Shown here: positions 47,058-52,753 of the stretch, piece after piece
Layout: each line of letters starts with the position of its first letter
How positions within the stretch are numbered: position 1 is the stretch's first letter
Assembly (NCBI GenBank): GCA_946407745.1
Contig: CAMJPQ010000018.1
Coordinates: 1 to 52,753, forward strand
Length of the DNA: 52,753 nt
Direction of reading: 5' to 3'
DNA from: an uncultured Clostridia bacterium
GTDB taxonomy: Bacteria > Bacillota > Clostridia > Christensenellales > Aristaeellaceae
The notes under the pieces: model-generated
Databases searched by the model: none
Seen by the model: only the letters and a program-made list of their open reading frames with translations
Told to the model about the DNA's origin: nothing
Program-made: the position numbers and the translations under genes

Positions 47058-48242
47058 ATGGCTGCTATCAACTACGTAACCGAGTATGCGCAGGCTCTGG
47101 TGCAGGCGTACCCCTATGTCCTGCATTTCGGCGCTCTGTACAACACTCCCAACAATGGCCGCTTCCGCTGGACCGGCGCGAAGACCATTGAAATTCCCTC
47201 CATTTCCACCACCGGCCGCGTGAACAGCAACCGCGATACCATCGCCCTTGCCCAGCGCAACTATGACAATGCTTGGGAGCCGAAGACGCTCACCAATCAG
47301 CGCAAATGGTCTACCCTTGTCCATCCCATGGACATTGACCAGACCAACAACACCGTCACCATCAACAACATCACTTCTGTTTTCAACAATGAGCAGAAGT
47401 TCCCGGAAATGGACGCGTACTGCATCAGCAAGATCTATGCGGACTGGGTCGCCGCCGGCATGGTTGCTGATAACACGGTCCCCACCGTGCAGAACATCCT
47501 CAACATCTTTGACAAGTTCATGCAGGAAATGACCGAAGCCCGCGTCACCGCCACCGGCCGTATCCTCTATGTTACCCCGGCCATCCGCACCATGCTCAAG
47601 AACGCGCAGGACATCTCCCGCCAGTTCAACGTGCAGGGCGGTTCCCCGGTCATCAACCGCATTGTCAATTCTCTGGATTCCGTCCAGATTGAGGAAGTTC
47701 CCTCCGAACTCATGAAGACGGTCTACAACTTCACCTCCGGCTGGCAGCCCGGCGCAGGCGCGAAGCAGATCCACATGATGCTCATTGACCCGTGGGCCGT
47801 CATCACTCCGGTCAGCTACCAGTTCGCCCGTCTGGACGAACCCTCCGCCGGTTCCGAGGGCAAGTACATCTACTTCGAGGAATCCTTTGAAGATGTCTTC
47901 ATCCTCAACAAGCGGGCCTCCGGCATCAAGTTCCTTGTTGCCGCCGAAGACGAGGATCTGGACACCATCACGGTTGCCTCTGCTGCCGGTACCGCCTCCG
48001 GCGATACCAAACTCACCCTGTCCGGCTACACCCCCGCCGCCACGGAATCCTATGTCTATAAGATCGGCGCGACCGCTGCCCCGACCATCGGCTGGCACGA
48101 AACCCCGGATTATAGCTGGACGCCTTGGGACGGTTCTTCCGACATTACCGCCGCCACCGGCCACAAGATCGCCGTGGTCAGCGTCAATGCCAACGGTCAG
48201 GCGGAAGCCTACGGCTCTGCCACTGTTACCAGCCACGCTTAA
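47058..48242 (+). CDS. Major capsid protein with Ig-like C-terminal domain
   Basis: 394 residues of HK97-type major capsid protein (AAINYVTEYAQALVQAYPYVLHFGALYNTP...). Residues 310-394 form an extra domain (TVASAAGTASGDTKLTLSGYTPAA... GHKIAVVSVNANGQAEAYGSATVTSHA) with an Ig-like beta pattern, likely on the capsid surface. GC-rich codons and a strong AAAGGAGCTGAAAGACC site fit high expression. Confidence 0.9.
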   Translation: MAAINYVTEYAQALVQAYPYVLHFGALYNTPNNGRFRWTGAKTIEIPSISTTGRVNSNRDTIALAQRNYDNAWEPKTLTNQRKWSTLVHPMDIDQTNNTVTINNITSVFNNEQKFPEMDAYCISKIYADWVAAGMVADNTVPTVQNILNIFDKFMQEMTEARVTATGRILYVTPAIRTMLKNAQDISRQFNVQGGSPVINRIVNSLDSVQIEEVPSELMKTVYNFTSGWQPGAGAKQIHMMLIDPWAVITPVSYQFARLDEPSAGSEGKYIYFEESFEDVFILNKRASGIKFLVAAEDEDLDTITVASAAGTASGDTKLTLSGYTPAATESYVYKIGATAAPTIGWHETPDYSWTPWDGSSDITAATGHKIAVVSVNANGQAEAYGSATVTSHA

Positions 48243-48266
48243 TTTCCAATCAAGGAGGCAACTACC

Positions 48267-48611
48267 GTGTCAGTTCTCGTAAGAAGGGGCAACGGCGAGC
48301 TGCTTATTCCGGATGAAAAAATGGCGGAGTATCTCTCCATGGGATACTCCGTCATTGATTCCAACGGCAAAGTGCTCGTAGAACCGGAACCCACAACCGT
48401 ACCTCAGTACAAGGAACTGGTCGCTACCCTTCGCAGGCAGGTCAAAGACCTCCAGACGCAGGTCAACGCCCTCACGGCCAAGATAGACGCTCTCAAAACC
48501 TCTCACAGCGTCCGTAAGCCCGATGACGGGCAGCAGCCGACCAATTCCACCCCAGAAAAAGAACCCGCTCAGAACGCGGAAAAACCCGCAAAAAACGCAA
48601 AGCAGAAATAA
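48267..48611 (+). CDS. Small structural protein with coiled coil
   Basis: 114 residues, GTG start after AAGGAGGCAACTACC. N-terminal beta-rich part, a short coiled coil (LVATLRRQVKDLQTQVNALTAKIDALK, about 52-78) and a disordered, Lys/Pro/Gln-rich tail. It may be a head decoration or scaffold-like protein. Family not recognised. Confidence 0.65.
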   Translation: MSVLVRRGNGELLIPDEKMAEYLSMGYSVIDSNGKVLVEPEPTTVPQYKELVATLRRQVKDLQTQVNALTAKIDALKTSHSVRKPDDGQQPTNSTPEKEPAQNAEKPAKNAKQK

Positions 48612-48632
48612 ACCGGAAAAGGAGGGATTGTC

Positions 48633-49055
48633 TTGGCCTACCTCACGAAGCAGTACTACGTCGAAACGTTCCATGGTCAGACCGTCCCTGATGACCAGTT
48701 TGACCGTCTGGCAGACATGGCCTCCGATGTCATTGACGCGATTGTCCTTGTTCCCATCAATGCCGAAAAGCATGACATGCAGAAGATAGCCAAAGCCGCC
48801 GCCTATGAGATGGAATATCTCTATCAGGAGGGCGGCTTGGACGCTATCACGGGCAAGGCAACGAGCGGGATGGTTCAGTCTGAAAAGCTGGATGAATACT
48901 CCATCAGCGAAAGCCAGTCAGACACAACGAAGCAGCAAACGCTCACCGTCAACGGCATCCCGGTTTCTGCTCTTGCGGTCGCCATCCTCCGCAGCCTCGG
49001 CCTCATGTGCCGCTGGTGGTACGCTGGAAGGGGGCTGCATTACGATGGGGACTAA
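48633..49055 (+). CDS. Head-tail connector protein (gp6-like)
   Basis: 140 residues from TTG at 48633 (GGAGGGATTGTC). Starts AYLTKQYYVETFHGQTVPDDQFDRLADMASDVIDAIV, as in DUF3199/gp6-like connectors. The end (ALAVAILRSLGLMCRWWYAGRG) is helical. It would join portal and tail. It overlaps the next gene by 11 bp. Confidence 0.82.
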   Translation: MAYLTKQYYVETFHGQTVPDDQFDRLADMASDVIDAIVLVPINAEKHDMQKIAKAAAYEMEYLYQEGGLDAITGKATSGMVQSEKLDEYSISESQSDTTKQQTLTVNGIPVSALAVAILRSLGLMCRWWYAGRGLHYDGD

Positions 49056-49542
49056 ACGGGTTTGCCCTCACACCATTACCCTGTTCAACTTTACCGGCGA
49101 AGACGAAAACGGAAGCGCATGCTATAACCCGGTCCTGCTGGAATGGGTACACGTCTTCAAAAAAGAGGGCATCAACGCCACCAACTCGGCGGATGATGCC
49201 CCGCATGTCCATATCTTCGATGATACGGTCATAGCCAGCCCGCCGGAAAACGTCACCCTTGACCGAAGCCTGTACACTCTCACCCCGGACAGCCTGCAGC
49301 GGGCGCTTGAAACCCCGCAGGGGGAAGTTCCCTACGTCCCTTATCATGAGTGGAAGACCGCTCCACATCAGGAGCAGTACTGGACGCTCAGCACGGAAGG
49401 GAAAGACTATTTCGCCGTCGGAGATCACAGAAGAACGGATCACAAACTCCCGACGGATGTACCCATATTCAGGATAATCGATGTGGAACGCCATGACGTG
49501 GGTACCCGCCGGATGTGGCATTGGAGGATTGAGGCCCGATGA
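49045..49542 (+). CDS. Head-tail/minor capsid protein
   Basis: 165 residues (MGTKRVCPHTITLFNFTGEDENG..., ATG at 49045). Beta-rich, in the place of head closure or minor capsid proteins, with a strong similarity in layout (hydrophobic strands and FDDTVIASPPENVTLDRSLYTLTPDS). It overlaps the next gene by 4 bp. Confidence 0.75.
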   Translation: MGTKRVCPHTITLFNFTGEDENGSACYNPVLLEWVHVFKKEGINATNSADDAPHVHIFDDTVIASPPENVTLDRSLYTLTPDSLQRALETPQGEVPYVPYHEWKTAPHQEQYWTLSTEGKDYFAVGDHRRTDHKLPTDVPIFRIIDVERHDVGTRRMWHWRIEAR

Positions 49543-49886
49543 AAATCGACGCAAAGCTGGAGCTTGATGTCAACAAGGTCTGCAACAGGTTCGATCCAAA
49601 ATACGAGCTTGCTCAGAAACGCCTTGACAGCGAGGTTGTCCGCTGCTCATCCCCCTATGTCCCCATGCGGTCCGGCCAGCTCATGCGCTCCGGCGAAAAC
49701 GGAACGAAGCTCGGTTCTGGTCTGGTAGTCTGGAATACGCCCTATGCCCGCCGTATGTATTACGGCCTCAATTATCACTTCAGCACAGACAAGCATCCGC
49801 AGGCCTGCGCTCAGTGGTTTGAAAAGGCAAAGGCCGTACACAAGGACGCTTGGCTCAAGACCGTGCAGGAAACCATGAAGGGGTGA
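49539..49886 (+). CDS. Minor capsid / HK97 gp10-like protein
   Basis: 115 residues (RCSSPYVPMRSGQLMRSGENGTKLGSGLVVWNTPYARRMYYGLNYHFSTDKHPQACAQWFEKAK), the pattern of phage minor capsid 2/HK97-gp10-like tail completion proteins. It takes part in joining head and tail. Four-bp overlap with the neighbour. Confidence 0.85.
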   Translation: MKIDAKLELDVNKVCNRFDPKYELAQKRLDSEVVRCSSPYVPMRSGQLMRSGENGTKLGSGLVVWNTPYARRMYYGLNYHFSTDKHPQACAQWFEKAKAVHKDAWLKTVQETMKG

Positions 49887-49893
49887 ACAGCCA

Positions 49894-50322
49894 ATGGATC
49901 AACTCATCGCCAAAGCCATTTATGACCACCTGAACCAGTGGCCGGAAAAGCCCTGCCAAATCAGGCTGGAAATGATGGATAAAGCGCCAATCGCCTTTAC
50001 CATGTCCATGCAGCAGCTCTCAGGTACCAGAATCCTGCGCCGCTATATTGACGGGTCCTTCACGGGGGCATGGCCATTCGCGGTATATGTCCGCATGGCG
50101 GCCTCGGATACGGCAAAGAAGTTCGATGCCGTTTCCCTGCTGGAAACCCTCAATCAATGGCTCATGACGCAGCCGGTCCCGGACCTTGGAACGGGCAGGA
50201 CAGCAACCCGGTTTGAAATGACCTCGCTCCCCTCGATCGCGGCAACGTATGAGGACGGAAGCACGGACTATCAAGCCATTTTCCAACTCGAATACAAGCA
50301 AAGGAGTGATTTCGATGCCTGA
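49894..50322 (+). CDS. Tail terminator / minor capsid protein
   Basis: 142 residues (MDQLIAKAIYDHLNQWPEKPCQIRLEMM...), position and length of the tail-terminator group that caps the tail tube. The middle has RRYIDGSFTGAWPFAVYVRMAASD, typical for the family. Eight-bp overlap with the major tail gene. Confidence 0.8.
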   Translation: MDQLIAKAIYDHLNQWPEKPCQIRLEMMDKAPIAFTMSMQQLSGTRILRRYIDGSFTGAWPFAVYVRMAASDTAKKFDAVSLLETLNQWLMTQPVPDLGTGRTATRFEMTSLPSIAATYEDGSTDYQAIFQLEYKQRSDFDA

Positions 50323-50809
50323 ATCCCGCCTTATCAAACGCGCGGAACTCCGCTCGTTCATGGAGCTGAACCCCTCCGGGTCCAGCCTCACATTCTTCCT
50401 CATTGGCGAGGGCTTCACCAATCTTGCGGAAAGCAAGAACGCGAAGGAGTATTCCCGCCAGTACATCCATGAGTATACCGAGCGCACGGACGTAGTCGGC
50501 TACGCTCCGTCTCTGGCCTACTCCGTGGATGCTCACACCAATAACCCCGTCATCAAAAAGATCATGGAAGTCACCGATAAGGAACTCACCGGTTCCGATG
50601 CGGTTGTTCCCGTGGTCGCGGTCAACACCTTTGAAGAAGTGGAGACCGGCAAATGCAAGGCCTACAAGCGCAACTATTCCATCATCCCCGACGGCAAAGC
50701 TGACGGTACGGACGCACTGGTCTATACCGGCACCCTGCGTGCGGTCGGCGATCCGGTCGAGGGCGCTTTCGACCTTGAGGGAAAAACTTTTACTCCGACT
50801 GGGACTTAA
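50315..50809 (+). CDS. Major tail tube protein
   Basis: 164 residues (MPESRLIKRAELRSFMELNPSGSS..., ATG at 50315 after AAAGGAGTGATTTCG). The beta-rich pattern with VETGKCKAYKRNYSIIPDGKADGTDALVYTGTL fits tail tube proteins. The frame ends KTFTPTGT. A canonical -1 slippery heptamer GGGAAAA at 50779-50785 lies near its end; the -1 frame stays open to 50934 (see the separate entry). Confidence 0.88.
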   Translation: MPESRLIKRAELRSFMELNPSGSSLTFFLIGEGFTNLAESKNAKEYSRQYIHEYTERTDVVGYAPSLAYSVDAHTNNPVIKKIMEVTDKELTGSDAVVPVVAVNTFEEVETGKCKAYKRNYSIIPDGKADGTDALVYTGTLRAVGDPVEGAFDLEGKTFTPTGT

Positions 50810-50934
50810 ATCATAGAGGGACGGACAACTACGGCATTGACCTCCCTCGGTTTGGTATTTATTACTTTAACCGAAAAGTTGCCCAGTCAAACGAAAGTGC
50901 CGTGCAAATGTTCAATATCGTAATGGAGGATTGA
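50315..50934 (+). CDS. Frameshifted, C-terminally extended major tail protein
   Basis: At G GGA AAA (50779-50785) a -1 slip would continue at AAC 50785 and add 49 residues (NFYSDWDLNHRGTDNYGIDL...), ending at TGA 50932, five bases before the next gene. The stretch would otherwise be a 130-bp gap, and no ribosome binding site before it suggests a separate gene. Major tail proteins of some siphoviruses have such longer minor forms. The extension is hydrophilic-aromatic without a recognised domain. Confidence 0.6.
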
Positions 50935-50938
50935 GCCT

Positions 50939-51331
50939 ATGAGCCAGAATCAAGTCTCGGAAACCGTCTGGACCATCAACGACCTGACTTTCAACCTTGA
51001 CATGCACGACGTGGCGGTCATGGAACGCTATGAAAAAGCGTTTGAAAAGATGGAAGAGCAGGAAAAGAAAATCCCCGTGGACGGCAAAGCATCCGTCCGC
51101 AGCCGTATGTACTGCGACCTTTTCCGCAACCTGTTTGATGACATCTTCGGAGAAGGAACCGCGGACACCATTTTCGGATCCCGCTACAACGTCAAGGAAT
51201 CCATCGAAACATATGAAAGTTTCCTTGAATTTGTCGCCAATCAGCAGGCGGGCATTGAAGAGACCACAAATCGCCTCGTTACCCGGTTCACGCCGAACAG
51301 GGCGCAGCGCAGGGCTGCCGCTAAGAACTGA
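50939..51331 (+). CDS. Tail assembly chaperone-like protein (gpG position)
   Basis: 130 residues, helical (VAVMERYEKAFEKMEEQEKKIPVDGKASVRSRMYC...). Its length, position between tail tube and tape measure, and helical pattern fit tail assembly chaperones of the DUF6673-like group. ATG 50939, eight bases after AATGGAGG. It abuts the Gp15-like gene (1-base overlap). Confidence 0.78.
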   Translation: MSQNQVSETVWTINDLTFNLDMHDVAVMERYEKAFEKMEEQEKKIPVDGKASVRSRMYCDLFRNLFDDIFGEGTADTIFGSRYNVKESIETYESFLEFVANQQAGIEETTNRLVTRFTPNRAQRRAAAKN

Positions 51332-51939
51332 TGCAGACAGCAAATATACTCATCGACCCCCTGCCGCTGGCTATTCAGGTCAGCGGCAGGGACCTGCCGA
51401 TTGAAACGGACTTCCGAACCGGGATCCTCTTTGAACAGCTTGTCGAAAGCAATGAGGTTCCTCAGGAAGAAAAGATTGCCTATGCGGTCAATCTATACTT
51501 TCCGGGCCGGTTCCCGTCAAACGCATTGGAGCAGATACAGGCCGTGGAAGGCATGCTCTGGTTCTACTCCTGCGGGGACGAAGAACAGCCCAAACAGCAG
51601 GATCAGCAGCAAAACAGCGCAGGCATAGCCAGACGCATCTATGATTACGACATAGACGCGCCGCTCATATACTCTGCTTTTCTGGCACAGTACAACATTG
51701 ACCTGCAGGATATTCAGTATCTTCACTGGTGGAAATTCATAGCCATGTTCAGGGGCCTTGCACAGCACCACAAAATTGTTGAAATCATGGGGTACAGAGC
51801 CATGAACATTGCGAAGATCAAAAACCGGGCGGAACGCGAACACTATGCGGCCCTGCAGGCAAAATACGCCCTGCCGGACAACCGCTCTGCGGAAGAAAAG
51901 GCCGCCGCCGCCGGAGCGCTCTTTGGAGGGATGTTCTGA
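51331..51939 (+). CDS. Bacteriophage Gp15-like protein
   Basis: 202 residues. Gp15 family features: TDFRTGILFEQLVESNEVPQEEK, AVEGMLWFYSCG, YDYDIDAPLIYSAFLAQYNIDLQDIQYLHWWKFIAMFRGLAQHHK. The second tail chaperone-like partner of the gene before. It overlaps the zinc-ribbon gene by 1 base. Confidence 0.88.
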   Translation: MQTANILIDPLPLAIQVSGRDLPIETDFRTGILFEQLVESNEVPQEEKIAYAVNLYFPGRFPSNALEQIQAVEGMLWFYSCGDEEQPKQQDQQQNSAGIARRIYDYDIDAPLIYSAFLAQYNIDLQDIQYLHWWKFIAMFRGLAQHHKIVEIMGYRAMNIAKIKNRAEREHYAALQAKYALPDNRSAEEKAAAAGALFGGMF

Positions 51940-52130
51940 TGTACCTAAAGAAACCGGCCATAGAAAGAAAATGGCTACTTTGCCCGCACTGCGGCATGAA
52001 GGTTCTGCTTTACGACAATACGGCCAACTGCTCAGGGGTCTTTGTCAAATGCACAAGGGGATGCCGCCGGACCTTCGAAGTACAGATCAAGGACGGAGAA
52101 CAATCGCCATTGCAAGACGCGAAAAAGTGA
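51939..52130 (+). CDS. Small zinc-ribbon protein in the tail module
   Basis: 63 residues with CPHCGMKVLLYDNTANCSGVFVKCTRGC (about 15-42), four to five metal-ligand Cys. It is not usual between chaperone and tape measure genes, and may resemble the Com-type translation regulators in other phages, which also have zinc ribbons. Its stop precedes the moron promoter region. Confidence 0.68.
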   Translation: MYLKKPAIERKWLLCPHCGMKVLLYDNTANCSGVFVKCTRGCRRTFEVQIKDGEQSPLQDAKK

Positions 52131-52138
52131 GATATAAT
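52110..52138 (+). promoter_or_regulatory. Consensus-like promoter of the secreted-protein gene
   Basis: TTGCAA at 52110-52115, exactly 17 bp, TATAAT at 52133-52138, the best -10 in the window. It overlaps the end of the zinc-ribbon gene. With the downstream terminator at 52687 it makes a self-contained unit. Confidence 0.85.
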
Positions 52139-52167
52139 TCCTCCAATACCGAAAGGAGGAACCAGCC

Positions 52168-52668
52168 ATGAAAAAGCGCATCCTTGCAATTATCCTTCTG
52201 CTGTCCATGATAACCGTGCCGGCATCCGCAGAAATTGACCCGGCATCCATGACGGATGAAGAACTCAGGGCCACTATTGCGGCCTGCACGAAGGAACTCA
52301 GCAGCCGCTCTGAAACGGAAAAAGGGGTCCTACTCTATCAGGACGAAAACTTTTCCATATACCAGACAGCGGCACCGTACCTCAGCAGCTCCGGCCGGGT
52401 CAAAATCCCGGTCACGGCCTACAACAACTCGGATCAGGTGGTCTGGATCTCCCCTGATTACTGCACCGTCAACGGGTTTACGGTGCAGGGATACGGCCTT
52501 ATCAACATTGTCCCGCACTCGGCCATTATAGGTGAGCTGGACTTTGCCTCGGAAAAGCTCAACCTTACCAGCGCGGAAAACATCAGCCTGTCCGTTCAGT
52601 GGAAGGTGCTGGACGAAAAGTATAAAGTCATCCTGCTTACGCCAGACCGCTACGATTATCATTTCTAA
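52168..52668 (+). CDS. Secreted protein, moron (lysogenic conversion candidate)
   Basis: 166 residues. A signal peptide at 1-21 (MKKRILAIILLLSMITVPASA, cut after ASA) is followed by a helical segment (MTDEELRATIAACTKEL) and a beta-rich Ig-like body (about 50-166). No lipobox Cys, so it is probably exported or wall-associated. It sits between tail chaperone and tape measure genes but has its own strong promoter and terminator, so it can be expressed in the prophage state. Superinfection exclusion or host-surface change are the likely roles; not proven. Confidence 0.8.
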   Translation: MKKRILAIILLLSMITVPASAEIDPASMTDEELRATIAACTKELSSRSETEKGVLLYQDENFSIYQTAAPYLSSSGRVKIPVTAYNNSDQVVWISPDYCTVNGFTVQGYGLINIVPHSAIIGELDFASEKLNLTSAENISLSVQWKVLDEKYKVILLTPDRYDYHF

Positions 52669-52686
52669 ACCATCATAAAACCATCT

Positions 52687-52717
52687 GGAGTCGGGCATCC
52701 GCCCGGCTCCTATCTTT
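52687..52717 (+). terminator. Terminator after the moron
   Basis: GGAGTCGGGC at 52687-52696 pairs with GCCCGGCTCC at 52701-52710 (one G-U) around ATCC, followed by TATCTTT. It isolates the moron from the tape measure gene, which begins soon after on the circular map. Confidence 0.88.
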
Positions 52718-52753
52718 ATGCACATTTTGAGCCGTTGAGCCGTGCAATCATCA

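Noticed and set aside
47001-48236. Minus-strand frame of 411 codons opposite the major capsid gene
   Set aside because: The plus-strand capsid gene is certain, and the highly biased codon use of such genes leaves open antisense frames.
1-52753. CRISPR arrays, tRNA or rRNA genes
   Set aside because: No spaced direct repeats of CRISPR type and no cloverleaf-like stretch were seen on reading; a tRNA scan would be needed to exclude one fully.

Overview
The window reads as one complete, circularly permuted genome of a temperate siphovirus (long non-contractile tail) infecting a Gram-positive-type (Bacillota) host. Signs of this are strong AGGAGG ribosome binding sites on almost every gene, GTG/TTG starts, a phi-LC3-type holin, an amidase endolysin, a large serine integrase, ArpU-like and Gp15-like phage genes, and a moderately GC-rich sequence. 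I cannot name the host genus. The tail genes that run off the right end (chaperone, Gp15) continue with the tape measure at position 30, and the last 9 bases equal the first 9, so the two ends join in a circle.

Layout. 30-9984: tape measure (15 tandem 38-residue repeats), distal tail protein, a 1222-residue tail-tip protein with twelve 22-residue repeats, and small tail genes. 10003-14376: a glycosyltransferase, then a diversity-generating retroelement (DGR). The 613-residue target protein has its variable repeat (VR) at 12798-12905, the template repeat (TR) is at 13048-13155, and the reverse transcriptase is at 13327-14376. All 15 TR/VR differences fall on template adenines. 14339-16580: small tail/lysis genes, holin, amidase. 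16640-22751: a rightward early block of small, mostly unknown genes with SSB and an ArdC-type anti-restriction protein, cut into units by terminators that are each followed by a near-identical promoter. 22794-25207 (minus strand): serine integrase, an Xre repressor and an unknown gene. 25208-25622: AT-rich control region with six TTTTCG/CGAAAA dyads. 25623-26523: a second, CI/Cro-like switch, with a plus-strand gene and its terminator lying antisense inside the repressor gene. 26563-36219: replication and recombination (nuclease, Bet/RecT, DUF4373 initiator, DnaC-like loader, RusA, ThyX) and many small zinc-ribbon proteins. 36341-38223: MazF-like protein, ArpU-like late regulator, 11-bp iterons, DUF4406 protein. 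38354-39946: two ParB-like genes, the second fused to a VUT/YhhQ-type membrane transporter, then a YgjV-like membrane protein. 39985-52130: terminase, portal, minor capsid protein with a C-terminal HEXXH domain, scaffold, major capsid, connectors, major tail protein with a likely -1 frameshift extension, and tail chaperones. 52110-52717: a free-standing promoter, secreted-protein gene and terminator (a moron).

How the parts fit. Two repressor systems and the serine integrase give lysogeny. The Bet/nuclease/RusA set together with the initiator and loader supplies DNA replication and recombination. The ArpU-like protein probably switches on the late genes beginning near 37.8 kb. The DGR diversifies a tail protein that probably binds the host. 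The least ordinary items are the ParB-transporter fusion, the capsid-linked zincin with a possible partner gene, the secreted moron, the frameshifted tail protein, the antisense gene in the repressor, and the DGR whose RT carries YMDN and which has no visible Avd gene.
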